A stretch of DNA of 64,000 nucleotides from NCBI RefSeq assembly GCF_029946505.1, contig NZ_JARZHG010000004.1, forward strand, positions 372,001 through 436,000. Direction: 5' to 3'. Positions 41,426-51,173 of this stretch are shown here, piece by piece. Source of the DNA: Polyangium sp. y55x31 (GTDB lineage Bacteria; Myxococcota_A; Polyangia; Polyangiales; Polyangiaceae). The notes beneath the pieces are model-generated. The model ran no database searches. It saw nothing but the letters and a program-made list of their open reading frames with translations, and was not told the DNA's origin. Position 1 is the stretch's first letter; each line of letters begins with the position of its first letter. The translations under genes were made by a program, and so were the position numbers.

Positions 41426-42589
41426 CTACCACCCGCCGCAGTCGTCGAGGCGGATTCCCTTCAGCCACTCCCAGCCGAAGCGGCCTTGGCCGACCTCCAC
41501 GAACACGTCCTGGCCCTCGTGCAGCGACGTGAAGACGTCGCGCTGCACCGGCAGCTCGACGGGCGCGCTCTCCCCCGGCAAACCGGTGAGGTGCACGAAG
41601 TACGACGTGCTCGTCTTGTACGTGCGTGATCCCTTCGAGGCGACGCGCGCCCCGAGGCATGCCGGCAGATCCGCGTCCATGCGTCCGTTCATGGCGATCG
41701 CGGTGCCCGCGCCGGAGAGCGGCATGCCGAGGAGCAGGAAGCAGAAACACGCGCCGAAGAGGCGGAAGCTCACGGAGCGGCCGCGCACGAGCACGCCGAC
41801 GAGCGGGAGCGTGCAGAGCCACGCGACGAGCCCGAGCGCCGCGCCCATGATCGTCGCGCTGCTGCCGAGCGGGTAATACGCGCCGCGCGCCCACGAAAGG
41901 AGGTAAAACCCGACGAACGCGAGCACGGCGGACACCACGGCCGCGATCGGACCGGCGAGCCAGAGCGGCGGCGCATGGGGCCGCGCGCTCGGCGTGGGCA
42001 AGGCCTCTGCGATCGCGCCGAGCTCGCCACACGCCCCGCGCAGTGCGTCCGCGTCGAAGCGCTCGCCCGCGTCACGCACGGCGAGCAGTTTGCCGCCGCC
42101 GTCGTGGATCGCGACGGCCGAGAAGCCCGCGTCGAGCAGCGCGAGGACACGCTCCCGCACGCGCGCCTCGCCGAGCACGCGCTGCACGTCGAAGTCCGGC
42201 GCGTCCGACTCCACGTACACGGCCGCGTCGAAGGTCGCGTCGCCGGTCTGCACCTCGCGGTTGATCCGGAGCTTCTTGCCGAGCATGTCGAGCGACGTCT
42301 CGCGTCGGATCACGATCGGCGGCCTCGCCGAGGCGCCGCCCGCGGCGGCCTCGATCTCGACCTCCGCCCGCCCCGCTCGCCCGTGCCGGAGCCGGAGCAC
42401 GAACGGCTGTCCCTGCGCCGTCACGCGGAGCGCGCCGCCTTCGTTCTCCGCGCCGAGGGCCTGGCCGAGCGCGAGGAAACGTCGATCGAGCTCGGCGCGC
42501 TCGGCGTCCTGCTTGCGCCCGAGCCCCAGCAAAACGAGCACGAGGACGGCCGCGAGGCAGAGGCAAAGGACGAGGGCGACGGCGAGCAC
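41426..42589 (-). CDS. Predicted multipass membrane protein
   Basis: 387 residues with an N-terminal membrane segment (LAVALVLCLCLAAVLVLVLLGLG), a soluble region of about 190 residues, then four more hydrophobic segments (PLWLAGPIAAVVSAVLAFVGFYLL, TIMGAALGLVAWLCTLPLVGVLV, SFRLFGACFCFLLLGMPLSGAG) and a C-terminal domain with DLPACLGARVASKGSRTYKTSTSYFVH. The soluble domain has ADALRGACGELGAIAEALP. No family recognised. Translation probably begins at a GTG. Divergent from the D-aminoacylase-like gene, only 32 bp apart. Confidence 0.6.
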   Translation of the reverse strand: MLAVALVLCLCLAAVLVLVLLGLGRKQDAERAELDRRFLALGQALGAENEGGALRVTAQGQPFVLRLRHGRAGRAEVEIEAAAGGASARPPIVIRRETSLDMLGKKLRINREVQTGDATFDAAVYVESDAPDFDVQRVLGEARVRERVLALLDAGFSAVAIHDGGGKLLAVRDAGERFDADALRGACGELGAIAEALPTPSARPHAPPLWLAGPIAAVVSAVLAFVGFYLLSWARGAYYPLGSSATIMGAALGLVAWLCTLPLVGVLVRGRSVSFRLFGACFCFLLLGMPLSGAGTAIAMNGRMDADLPACLGARVASKGSRTYKTSTSYFVHLTGLPGESAPVELPVQRDVFTSLHEGQDVFVEVGQGRFGWEWLKGIRLDDCGGW

Positions 42590-42621
42590 GAGGCCTATCC
42601 TAGCGTGGTACCCTGCCCAGG

Positions 42622-44253
42622 ATGACCGACGAATTCGACCTCGTGGTGCGCGGCGGTGACGTCATCGACGGCACGGGCAGGCCACGCTTCGCGGCGGACG
42701 TCGGCGTCAAGGAAGGACACGTCGCGGCGCTGACGGTCCCGGGCGCAATCACGGGCAAGGAGACGCTCGACGCCCGCGGCCTCGTGGTCGCGCCCGGCTT
42801 CGTGGACATCCACTCGCACGCCGACTGGCTGCTCCCGCTCGAAGATCACGGCGACATCCTCGCGCCGATGTTGCGGCAGGGCGTGACCTCGCTCGTCGTC
42901 GGCAACTGCGGCCACTCGCTCGCGCCGGTCAACGAAGAGTCCACGCGCCTCACCGACGCATCCTCGGAGATCCTGCGCGACCGCGCCTTCCCCTACACGT
43001 GGCGCTCGACCGCCGAGATGCTCGACGCCATCGAGGCGCGCGGCGTGGCCTTCAACGTGGCGTTCCTCGCGGGGCACGGGACGATCCGTCAATCGGTCAT
43101 GGGCAACGCGCCGCGCGCGCCGACGGCGGACGAGCTCGATGCGCTCCGTCGCGCGACGCGGGATTCGCTCCGTGAAGGCGCCTTCGGCCTCTCCGCGGGC
43201 CTCGCCTACAAGCCGGGCGTCTTCGCGCAGTCGGACGAGCTCGCCTCGCTCTCCAGCGTCGTCGCCGAAGAAGGCGCGATCTTCACGGTGCACGGCCGCG
43301 CCTACGTGTGGATCTCGCCCTTCTACAAGCCGATGCTCCTCGGCGCGCCGCACAACGTTCGCTCCGTCGACGAGCTCGTCACGGCGGCGAAACGTGGCGG
43401 CGCGCGCCTCCAGCTCTCGCATCAGATCTTCATCGGCCGCCGCACCTGGCGCACCTACCCCACGGTGCTCCGGCGCATCGAGGAGGCCGTCGCATCCGGC
43501 GTCGACGTCGCGTTCGACGCGTTCCCGTACACCGTCGGCAACACGACCATCAACGCGATCCTGCCTGCGTGGGTGCTCGACCATTTCGAGGAGCGCATCC
43601 GCGACCCCAAGGTCCTCGCGCGCCTGCGCCGCGAGTTCACGATGTTCCGCCTCGCGCTCGGTCTCGACTGGTCCGACATCACGGTCACCTGGGGCGGCGG
43701 CATCGCCTCGCTCGAACCGCTCGAAGGCCTCGACATCGCCGCGATCGCGCGCCGCCTCGGCGTCTCGCCCTTCGACGCGTACGTCCACGTCTCGCGGGAA
43801 AGCTCGGGCGCGGCGCGCGTGCTCATCGGCACCTACTCCGGCGACGACACGCAGGAAGACCCGCTCCGCGCCGTCCTCTCGCACAGGCTCTGCGCCTTCG
43901 AGACCGACGCGATCCTCACGCGCCGCGGCCGCTTCCACAACCCAGCCTCCTTCGGCACGTTCCCGCGCGTGCTCGGCCGTTACAGCCGCGATCTCCGCCT
44001 CTTCTCGCTCGAAGAGGCCGTCCGCCGCATGACCTCCTTCCCTGCCGAGCGTATCGGCCTGCCCGGCATCGGCCGCCTCGCGCCCGGCTACGCGGCCGAC
44101 CTCGTGCTCTTCGATCCTCAGCGCGTCGGCGAAGGCGGCCCGAACGCGCCGCCCGTCGGCATCGACAAGGTCGTCCTCGGCGGCCATGTCGTCGTGGATC
44201 GCGGCGTCACGCGCCTCGACCGGCCGCGCGGTCGCGTCTTGCGGCGGCGCTAG
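42622..44253 (+). CDS. N-acyl-D-amino-acid deacylase/D-aminoacylase family amidohydrolase
   Basis: 543 residues. Amidohydrolase superfamily: the N-terminal FDLVVRGGDVIDGTGRPRF opens as in dihydroorotase relatives, and the first metal-binding motif is PGFVDIHSHADWLLP. Further family features are GVTSLVVGNCGHSLAP, FNVAFLAGHGTIR, REGAFGLSAGLAY, HQIFIGRRTW after ARLQLS, and DAFPYTVGNTTINAI, then ERIGLPGIGRLAPGYAADLVLFD near the end. These enzymes remove the acyl group from N-acyl-D-amino acids or act on related amides. Substrate not determined. The plus-strand neighbours downstream concern sugars and lipids rather than amino acids. Confidence 0.85.
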   Translation: MTDEFDLVVRGGDVIDGTGRPRFAADVGVKEGHVAALTVPGAITGKETLDARGLVVAPGFVDIHSHADWLLPLEDHGDILAPMLRQGVTSLVVGNCGHSLAPVNEESTRLTDASSEILRDRAFPYTWRSTAEMLDAIEARGVAFNVAFLAGHGTIRQSVMGNAPRAPTADELDALRRATRDSLREGAFGLSAGLAYKPGVFAQSDELASLSSVVAEEGAIFTVHGRAYVWISPFYKPMLLGAPHNVRSVDELVTAAKRGGARLQLSHQIFIGRRTWRTYPTVLRRIEEAVASGVDVAFDAFPYTVGNTTINAILPAWVLDHFEERIRDPKVLARLRREFTMFRLALGLDWSDITVTWGGGIASLEPLEGLDIAAIARRLGVSPFDAYVHVSRESSGAARVLIGTYSGDDTQEDPLRAVLSHRLCAFETDAILTRRGRFHNPASFGTFPRVLGRYSRDLRLFSLEEAVRRMTSFPAERIGLPGIGRLAPGYAADLVLFDPQRVGEGGPNAPPVGIDKVVLGGHVVVDRGVTRLDRPRGRVLRRR

Positions 44254-44347
44254 TCGGATCGTGCGGAACGTCTCTCCCGGCCCGGCGAAGGCCTGCTAGA
44301 GTCCGGCGCTCCCTGCGCACGGCCGCGGGGATTTCCGACTCGACCGG

Positions 44348-45676
44348 ATGATTCGTTCTCCCCGCACCCCCGTCGCGATCCTGGGCGCTGGCCTGACTGG
44401 CATGTCGGCGTCGTTCCACCTCGGCCGTGCGGGCGCCTCGCATCGCATCTTCGAGCGGCTCGGCCGGCCGGGCGGGCATGCGATCACCCTGGAGGACGAG
44501 GGTTACCGCTTCGATCGGACGGGCCATCTCCTGCACCTGCGCGACGCGGATCTGCGCGCGCTCGCGCTCGGCTGGATCGGCGACGACTGGGTCGAGGTCG
44601 ATCGCCGCTCGCGCATCTGGTCGCACGGCACCTACACGCGATATCCCTTCCAGGCGAACACCTTCGGCCTGCCGCCCGAGGTCGCCTACGAGTGCCTGCA
44701 CGGGTTCGTCCGGGCGTACCACAACCCCGACAAACCCACGCCGAAGAACTTCGAGGAGTTCTGCCTCCAGCATTTCGGCGAGGGGATCAGCAAGCACTTC
44801 ATGATCCCCTACAACACGCGGCTCTGGGGCGTCTCGCCGCGGGAGATCACGGCCGCGTGGTGCTCGCGGTTCGTACCCTTGCCCAAGCTCGAAGACGTGC
44901 TCGCGGGCGCCGTGGGCCTGAACGACCGGGAGCTCGGGTACAATGCGCGGTTCGTCTATCCGCGGCTCGGCATCGGCAAGCTCGCGGAGGGCATGGCGAA
45001 GAGCCTGCCTGCGCGGATCGAGCTCGGTCGTGCGCCTGCCTCGATCGATTTCGAGGCGCGCGAGCTGCATTTCGAGGACGAGACCGTCCCGTACGACGTG
45101 CTCGTCTCCACGGCGCCGCTCCCCGTGCTCGTCGAGCGCCTCGCCGGCGCGCCGGCGAACGTCGTGGAAGCGGCGCGGCGCCTGCGCTGCACGCACCTCC
45201 ATTACCTCGACATCGCGCTCGACGGCCCTTGTGGCGAGCCGCTCCACTGGGTCTACGTGCCCGAGGAAAAGTATCCGTTTTACCGGGTCGGCTGTTACTC
45301 GAACTTTTCCGCGGCAATGGCCCCGCCAGGCAAAGCGAGCCTCTACGTCGAGCTCGCGGACCGCAGCGAGCCCGACCTCCCTTCGCTTTTGCCCCGCGTC
45401 GCCGAGGGCCTCACGGAGATGCGGCTCATCGATTCGCCGAAGCAGATCCGCTTCGCGCGGGTGCGCCGCATCGACCATGCGTACGTGATCTTCGATCATG
45501 CGTATTTCGAATCGCTCGAGGTCGTCTTGCCGTTCCTCGAACGGAACGGCATCGTGACCGCGGGCCGCTACGGCGGATGGAATTACTCGTCGATGGAGGA
45601 CGCCTTGCGTTTCGGCCGTGACGCCGCGGCGAAGGCGGTCTCCACGCTCGGCGAAAGCGCGGCGAAGGAGCCGTGA
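44348..45676 (+). CDS. FAD-dependent flavoprotein, UDP-galactopyranose mutase/amine-oxidase-like
   Basis: 442 residues. [21 protein letters not shown] is the FAD-binding GxGxxG region, followed by [27 protein letters not shown] (in two parts), as in protoporphyrinogen oxidase and UGM relatives. The middle has [20 protein letters not shown], a pattern typical of the UGM-like family. The C-terminus ends [23 protein letters not shown], with the FAD-binding GRYGGW pattern. Such proteins isomerise or oxidise sugars or related compounds. The next gene is a glycosyltransferase that overlaps or abuts it, so a glycan pathway is suggested. Confidence 0.75.
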   Translation: MIRSPRTPVAILGAGLTGMSASFHLGRAGASHRIFERLGRPGGHAITLEDEGYRFDRTGHLLHLRDADLRALALGWIGDDWVEVDRRSRIWSHGTYTRYPFQANTFGLPPEVAYECLHGFVRAYHNPDKPTPKNFEEFCLQHFGEGISKHFMIPYNTRLWGVSPREITAAWCSRFVPLPKLEDVLAGAVGLNDRELGYNARFVYPRLGIGKLAEGMAKSLPARIELGRAPASIDFEARELHFEDETVPYDVLVSTAPLPVLVERLAGAPANVVEAARRLRCTHLHYLDIALDGPCGEPLHWVYVPEEKYPFYRVGCYSNFSAAMAPPGKASLYVELADRSEPDLPSLLPRVAEGLTEMRLIDSPKQIRFARVRRIDHAYVIFDHAYFESLEVVLPFLERNGIVTAGRYGGWNYSSMEDALRFGRDAAAKAVSTLGESAAKEP

Positions 45677-45681
45677 GCCCG

Positions 45682-46395
45682 ATGGATCCCCGGATATCGA
45701 TCGTCATCCCGGTCTACAACGAGGAGGCCATTCTGCACGCCGCGGTCGTCGACCTGCGCGAGCGGCTGCGCCCCTTCGGTTGGTCCTACGAGATCGTCCT
45801 CGCCGAGAATGGCTCGCGCGACCGCACGGTCGAGATCGCAGCCGAGCTCGCCGCCAAATACCCCGAGGTCCGCTTCTTCTCGTTCGGCGAGCCGAACTAC
45901 GGCGGCGCTCTCCGGCGCGGCATCGTCGAGGAGGCGCGCGGCGAGCTCATCATCTGCGACGAGATCGACCTCTGCGACGCCGATTTCCACAAGCGCGCGG
46001 TCGAGCTGCTCGAATCGGACCGCGGGGTGGACATGGTGATCGGCTCAAAACTCCTCGACGGCTCGGCCGACGAACGCCCGCTCGCCCGCCACGCGGCCAG
46101 CATTTTCTACAACGGCCTGCTCCGCGTGACGCTCGGCTTCCAGGGCACGGACACACACGGGCTCAAGGCGTTCACGCGGCGAACGCTCCTGCCGATCGCA
46201 CGCGCGTGCGTGGTCGAGAAGGACGTCTTCGCGAGCGAGTTCGTCATCCGCGCCTACCGCGCGGGCCTGTCGATCCAGGAGATCCCTGTCCGCGTGAAGG
46301 AAAAGCGTCCCCCTTCGATCAACCTCGCCAAGCGCGTGCCGAACGTCCTCAAGAGCCTGGCCAAGCTCACCTGGGCGATCCGGATCAAGGGCTAG
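45682..46395 (+). CDS. GT2 glycosyltransferase (dolichyl-phosphate-mannose-synthase-like)
   Basis: 237 residues. [19 protein letters not shown] is the GT-A opening, [19 protein letters not shown] the nucleotide-sugar site and [16 protein letters not shown] takes the place of the DxD metal motif, with [17 protein letters not shown] later. No terminal membrane helices, so it resembles the soluble Dpm1-type transferase. AAGGAG lies 11 nt before the ATG at 45682. A GTG at 45673 overlaps the previous stop (GTGA) and is also possible, with just 2 nt from the same site. It probably acts with the flavoprotein upstream in glycan or lipid-linked sugar synthesis. Confidence 0.82.
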   Translation: MDPRISIVIPVYNEEAILHAAVVDLRERLRPFGWSYEIVLAENGSRDRTVEIAAELAAKYPEVRFFSFGEPNYGGALRRGIVEEARGELIICDEIDLCDADFHKRAVELLESDRGVDMVIGSKLLDGSADERPLARHAASIFYNGLLRVTLGFQGTDTHGLKAFTRRTLLPIARACVVEKDVFASEFVIRAYRAGLSIQEIPVRVKEKRPPSINLAKRVPNVLKSLAKLTWAIRIKG

Positions 46396-46451
46396 TCCCC
46401 GGGCCGAGCGAGCCCACCCGCGCGCCTCTGCGACCCTCGCCGCGGCGTGCT

Positions 46452-48179
46452 ATGACGCGCACCATGCCGCGTCCCGTCAACAGTTCCGGAAAGGTAGAAC
46501 CTCGACGATCCGACCACGACGTCGACATCGTCGTCATCGGCGGCGGCGTGAACGGGACGGGCGTCGCTCGCGACGCGTCGATGCGCGGCCTGCGGGTCGC
46601 GCTGCTCGAGCGCAACGACCTCGCGTTCGGCGCGAGCGGCAACAACAGCGGCCTCATCCACGGCGGCCCGCGGTACATGCTGAACGACCCGAACGTGACG
46701 GCGACCTCGTGCCGGGACTCGGGCTACATCCAGCGCATCGCGCCGCACATGCTCCACCGCGTCCCGTTCTTGATGCCCGTCGAGAACAAGGGCCGCGCGA
46801 AGATCATGTTCGCCCTCATCGACGCCTTCTTCGAGGCGTACGACCGCTACCAGCCGCTCAAACGCGGCAAGAAGCACGCGATGCTCACGGCCGAGGAGAT
46901 GCAAACGCTCGAGCCGGGCCTGCGCGGCAACATCGTCGGCGGCATCAGCTTCGACGAGTGGGGCATCGATGGCGCCCGGCTCTGCGCGGCGAACGCCGTC
47001 GACGCGGGCGAGCGCGGCGCGCGCATCCTCGTCGGCTGCACGATGGAGCGCATCGAGCGGCGCGAGGACACGGGCGAGGTCGTCGCCGTGCACTACCGCG
47101 ACCGCCGCACGGGCAAGACGGGCAAGCTGCGCACGGGCACGGTCATCAACGCGACGGGCGCGTGGGCCCCGATCACGGCATCCCTCGGCCGCATCGCGCC
47201 CGCGCGCGCGCGCGTCCGCCCCGGCAAGGGCATCCACATCGTCTACGACCGGCGGCTCTTGAACTACGCCGTCGCCGCGCAGACCATCGACGACCGCCAG
47301 ATCTTCGTCGCGCCCTGGCAGAACATGACGATCGTCGGCACGACGGACGACGACTTTTACGGCGACCTCGACGAGGTCCGCGCGACGAGCGAAGAGGTGC
47401 GCTACCTCGTGCAAGGCGTCGCGCGTGTCTTCCCGCAGATCCACACGGCGCGCGCGATCGGCACCTACGCCGGCGTGCGGCCCACGCTCTACGCGTACGG
47501 CCCGCACGAGGATCGGCTCTCGCGCGAGCACCAGATCATCGACCACGCCGCGCACGACGCGCCGGGCGTCTACTCGATGATCGGCGGCAAGCTCGCGAGC
47601 TACCGCATCTTCGCCGAGGAGATGACCGACATCCTCGCGGCGCGTTTCGACATCGGCGCGCGTTGCGCCACACACGAGCGCCCGCTGCCGGGCGGCGACA
47701 AACCCGTCGACGCGATCGAGCTCGCCGCGCGCATGGAGATCGATCCGGTCGCGGCGCGACGACTCGTGTTCCGTCACGGCTCGCGCTCGCTCCACATCGC
47801 CGAGCGCGTGCAAGAACGTCCGCGCGAGGCGGCGATCGTCTGCGCGTGCGAGCCGGTGATCGAGGCCGAGGTCCGACACGTCGTGCGGACCGAGTGGGCC
47901 CGTTCGGTCTCGGATGTTTCGCGCAGGACACGCCTCGGCCTCGGCGCGTGCGGCGGCATGCGATGCGCCGCGCGATGCGGGCAGATCGTGGCGCAGGAGC
48001 TCGAACTCTCGCCGCGCGAGGGCCTCCAGCAAGCAGCACGTTTCCTCGCGCGCCAGGCGCAGACGCGAGCCGTCGCGCTCGGGCCCGAGCAAGCGCAGCA
48101 GGAAGCGCTGGCGATCGCTGCGGTCCGCGCCGAGCTCGGCGTCGACGTGCGCGACCTCGACGAAGGCGAGGCCGCGTGA
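46452..48179 (+). CDS. glpA: Anaerobic-type glycerol-3-phosphate dehydrogenase subunit A
   Basis: 575 residues. GlpA oxidises glycerol-3-phosphate to dihydroxyacetone phosphate and passes electrons to the membrane. Visible: DIVVIGGGVNGTGVARDASMRGLRVALLE (FAD loop), DLAFGASGNNSGLIHGGPRYML, GTVINATGAWAP, IVGTTDDDFYGD and TYAGVRPTLYA. What marks the GlpA rather than the GlpD type is the C-terminal BFD-like 2Fe-2S domain: AIVCACEPV ... GLGACGGMRCAARCGQIV. Two starts, at 46452 and 46464, are nearly equivalent. The C-terminal end overlaps the glpB-like start by GTGA. No glpC follows. Confidence 0.92.
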   Translation: MTRTMPRPVNSSGKVEPRRSDHDVDIVVIGGGVNGTGVARDASMRGLRVALLERNDLAFGASGNNSGLIHGGPRYMLNDPNVTATSCRDSGYIQRIAPHMLHRVPFLMPVENKGRAKIMFALIDAFFEAYDRYQPLKRGKKHAMLTAEEMQTLEPGLRGNIVGGISFDEWGIDGARLCAANAVDAGERGARILVGCTMERIERREDTGEVVAVHYRDRRTGKTGKLRTGTVINATGAWAPITASLGRIAPARARVRPGKGIHIVYDRRLLNYAVAAQTIDDRQIFVAPWQNMTIVGTTDDDFYGDLDEVRATSEEVRYLVQGVARVFPQIHTARAIGTYAGVRPTLYAYGPHEDRLSREHQIIDHAAHDAPGVYSMIGGKLASYRIFAEEMTDILAARFDIGARCATHERPLPGGDKPVDAIELAARMEIDPVAARRLVFRHGSRSLHIAERVQERPREAAIVCACEPVIEAEVRHVVRTEWARSVSDVSRRTRLGLGACGGMRCAARCGQIVAQELELSPREGLQQAARFLARQAQTRAVALGPEQAQQEALAIAAVRAELGVDVRDLDEGEAA

Positions 48180-49435
48180 GCCGCCGCGTCCTCATCCTCG
48201 GCGCGGGCGCCGCCGGCCTCTCGGCCGTGTTTGCCGCGCGAAACAGCGGCGCCGACGTCGTCCTCGTCTCGGCCGGCGCGGGCGCGAGCTCGCTCGGCGG
48301 AGGCGCCGTCGACGACGTCCCCTGGGAAGAACGTATCCACGCCGCGCGCGTTCTCGGCAGCGCCATCGAGCTCCACGCGTTGCCCGCGGAGGTCGCCGCG
48401 TTCTCGAACGCGCTCGGCATCTGGGACCTCCCGGATCGGGCGCCGCCGCCGTTCGTCGCGACGATCGCGGGCCGCCTGCGCCCGGCGCGTGGTCGCGACA
48501 AGGGCTTGCTCGATCTCGGCGCGCTCCATGGCAAACGTGTGCTCCTGCCTCGCGCCCCGCGTGCCGGCTGGGATGCCGACGCGATCGCCGCGACGCTCTC
48601 CGACGACCCGCTCGCGCGCCGCACGGGCCTGCGCTTCGAGGCCATCGACGCGCCCGTCCTGCGCTTCGCCGACGAGGCGCGTATCTCCGACGGCGACCTC
48701 GCGGCGCGGCACGACGATCCGGCGCGGATCGCCTGGCTCGGCGAACGCCTGCGCGAAGCGATCACGGTCGACGCGCGGGTTCATCCGGACGAACCCGCCT
48801 CCGCCGTGCTGCTCGGCTCCTGGCTCGGCGCGCGCGCGGCACGCGCGGCGGAGCTCTCCGAGCGGATCGGCGTTCCCGTCGGCGAAGCGCTCGTCGGCGT
48901 GGGCTCTGCCGCGGGCCTGCGCTTCGAGGCTGCACAGAAAAAACTCCTCGACGCGCTCGGCGTGAAACGCATCGTCGATCGCGCCGTGTCGCTCGTCCGC
49001 GAAGGTGATCGGCTCCTCCTCACGCGCGCCCGCGACACCGCGAAGATCGCGGTCGACGCGGCCGTGATCGCGATGGGCGGCGTCGCCGGCGGCGGCATCG
49101 TCTACGACCCGCCCGAGCATGGAGCCGGCGAAGATCTCCCCGCGCGTGGCGCCATCCCCTTCGCGCTCTCCATCGACGCGCCCGTCGCGCTCGCGCTCGG
49201 CCGAGGCCCGCTCGACGTCGTCGCCTCCATGCATGGCCCCGAGCTCGATCAGACCGCGTGGCCCAAGGACGCCGCGCCTTCCGCGCTCGAAGCTGTCGGC
49301 GTGCATGCGCCCGGCGGCCGCGCCGCTCCCGGCATCTTCGTCGCGGGCGACGCTGTCGCGGCTCGCCCGCGCACCCTCCTCGAGGCCGTCGCCTCGGGCT
49401 TGCGCGCGGGCCGCGCCGCCGCTCTGCCCGCCTAA
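48176..49435 (+). CDS. glpB: Anaerobic glycerol-3-phosphate dehydrogenase subunit B-like flavoprotein
   Basis: 419 residues from a GTG. The N-terminal FAD-binding motif RRVLILGAGAAGLSAVFAARNSGADVVLV and the C-terminal APGIFVAGDAVAARPRTLLEAVASGLRAG fit GlpB, which binds FMN/FAD and is thought to hand electrons from GlpA to GlpC. The middle (PAEVAAFSNALGIWDLPDRA, RLRPARGRDKGLLDLGALHG) is diverged, so the assignment rests on the overlapping position after glpA and on these ends. It is tail to tail with the S41 peptidase gene (4-bp overlap). Confidence 0.78.
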   Translation: MSRRVLILGAGAAGLSAVFAARNSGADVVLVSAGAGASSLGGGAVDDVPWEERIHAARVLGSAIELHALPAEVAAFSNALGIWDLPDRAPPPFVATIAGRLRPARGRDKGLLDLGALHGKRVLLPRAPRAGWDADAIAATLSDDPLARRTGLRFEAIDAPVLRFADEARISDGDLAARHDDPARIAWLGERLREAITVDARVHPDEPASAVLLGSWLGARAARAAELSERIGVPVGEALVGVGSAAGLRFEAAQKKLLDALGVKRIVDRAVSLVREGDRLLLTRARDTAKIAVDAAVIAMGGVAGGGIVYDPPEHGAGEDLPARGAIPFALSIDAPVALALGRGPLDVVASMHGPELDQTAWPKDAAPSALEAVGVHAPGGRAAPGIFVAGDAVAARPRTLLEAVASGLRAGRAAALPA

Positions 49436-50769
49436 CGCGGCGCTGCGCCGAGCCGCTCGATCAGCATCTTGTAGCCTGTCGCCAGCACGAAATCGGATCC
49501 CTTCGTCGGGTCCGTCGGCACGTCGCGCGCGGGCCCCGTATCGTCCGCGGTGGCCCGCACGATCGGCCCTCGCGCCACGTTCGTGTTCGCGGTCCCGCCT
49601 CCTGCTTCCGCGGGCAGATGCCCGTCGAGATCACTCTCGCGCACCACCTCGCCTGGTTGCAGCGGCCGACTCGCCTCGACGCGCACGTCGGGCTGGATCC
49701 CTTGCGCCTGGATCGATCGACCGCTCGGCGTGTAGTACCGCATCGTCGTCAGCCGCATCCCGGCGCCGCCTGGCAGATCGAAGATCGTCTGCACGCTCCC
49801 CTTGCCGAACGTCGACGATCCGATCACCGACGCGCGCCGATTGTCCTGCAGCGCGCCTGCCACGAGCTCGGCCGAGCTCGCGGAGTACTCGTTCACGAGC
49901 GTCACGATCGGCAGATTCGCGAGCGCGCCGCCGCCGCTCGCCTTCACCTCGTCGATCACCTTGCCACGATGCCGCGTCGTGTAGATGACGCCCGTGTCGA
50001 GCATCTCGTCGGCGATGGCCTCGGCCTCGTCGACGAGCCCGCCCGGATTGTTGCGCATGTCGAGCAGCACGCCGCGCAGCGGCCGCGCGCTCTCCTCGCG
50101 CAGCTTCTTCGTCACGCGCAAGAGCTCCTCGTGTGTCCCGGCCTGGAATTGCCGCAGCTTCAGATACGCCACGTCGCTGTCGAGCCGCTTGCCCACCACG
50201 CTCGCCACGTGGATCTCCTCGCGCGCGAGGTCGAGCTGGATCGCCTCCGACACACCTTGCCGACGCAGCGTGAGCCGCACGCGCGAACCTGCGGGACCGC
50301 GCATCAGCCCGATGATCTTCTCGAGCCGCTCGCCGCGCACGGGTTTGCCCTCGATCGCCACGATCTCGTCGCCGGGCTTCACGCCGGCCCGCGCGGCAGG
50401 CGAACCCTCCATCGGCGCGAGCACCATCACGCGCTCGTCGCGGAAGTCGACCTCGACGCCGATGCCGCCGAATTTCCCTTCGGTGTCGCTCTGGAAGAGC
50501 GTGTACTCCTCGGGGGTCATGTACGCCGAGTGGGGATCGAGCTCGGCGACCATCCCTTTGATCGCACCCTCGACGATTTTATTTCGCTGCGCTGGATCGA
50601 CGTAGTGGTTCTCGACCAGCACGAGCACCCAGGAGAGCTGGTCGAAGGGGTCGTACGGGCTACTCGCCTGGTTCCTCGCGTGTACGACCTGGCTCGTCAC
50701 GGCGCCGCCGGCGAAAGCGGCGAGCACGAGTCCGGCGGTCCGGAGCCATCGGGGAGCGGACATGCGCAT
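49432..50769 (-). CDS. C-terminal processing peptidase (S41 family, CtpA-like) with PDZ domain
   Basis: 445 residues. The N-terminal segment RWLRTAGLVLAAFAGGAVTSQVV is a signal anchor or uncleaved signal. YVDPAQRNKIVEGAIKGMVAELDPHSAYMTPEEY (in parts) is the S41 opening. The PDZ domain spans about 85-170 (GIGVEVDFRDERVMVLAPMEGSPAARAGVKPGDEI). The catalytic Ser is in VNEYSASSAELVAGAL and the Lys in STFGKGSVQTIFDL. The enzyme cuts the C-terminal ends of exported proteins in the periplasm. The chosen start MRMSAPRW is the first Met before the signal; longer frames start upstream in shadow sequence. The tail is Pro/Thr/Ala-rich and lengthens the chain compared with short CtpA forms. Confidence 0.9.
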   Translation of the reverse strand: MRMSAPRWLRTAGLVLAAFAGGAVTSQVVHARNQASSPYDPFDQLSWVLVLVENHYVDPAQRNKIVEGAIKGMVAELDPHSAYMTPEEYTLFQSDTEGKFGGIGVEVDFRDERVMVLAPMEGSPAARAGVKPGDEIVAIEGKPVRGERLEKIIGLMRGPAGSRVRLTLRRQGVSEAIQLDLAREEIHVASVVGKRLDSDVAYLKLRQFQAGTHEELLRVTKKLREESARPLRGVLLDMRNNPGGLVDEAEAIADEMLDTGVIYTTRHRGKVIDEVKASGGGALANLPIVTLVNEYSASSAELVAGALQDNRRASVIGSSTFGKGSVQTIFDLPGGAGMRLTTMRYYTPSGRSIQAQGIQPDVRVEASRPLQPGEVVRESDLDGHLPAEAGGGTANTNVARGPIVRATADDTGPARDVPTDPTKGSDFVLATGYKMLIERLGAAPR

Positions 50770-51173
50770 GCTCCGACCATAGCAGCCCGCGGCCTGGATC
50801 ACGGCCCGGCCTACAGGGGCCCGGACCCGGGCGAGGGGCCCCCGTTCGTGACGCGCGCCCGCCTGGGGTAGCAACTTCCAGGCGCCCCGCCGACAACCTC
50901 GTCCCAAGCAACGGCGCGTTGCTTTGTCCAACCGGCCATGTTCGGTTATGTTCGCGCGCCTGAACGTGGCTCGGGGCGCTCATCGGGGAGACCGTCGGGG
51001 GCACGGCCCGTGGGCCTTGCCTCCCGGCGATCCCTCGCTCCCGGTCACGGGCCTCGGGCACATCGCACCTTCGCGCTCCTCGTCGGACTCACGGATCTCG
51101 TCCGTGGTCCGACCGTGGCGGGACCCGCCCAGGGCGCCCTCCCTTCGTTTCACGCACCAGCGAGCCTTCCAAG
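50770..51173. promoter_or_regulatory. 404-bp intergenic region upstream of the ECF sigma gene
   Basis: This gap lies between the divergent ctpA-like and sigma factor genes. It contains a perfect inverted repeat at 50906-50924: AAGCAACG and CGTTGCTT around GCG. I see no convincing sigma-70 box and no clear small gene; the frames that stay open here have shadow-like composition. The inverted repeat is a candidate operator or hairpin for the sigma gene. Confidence 0.4.
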
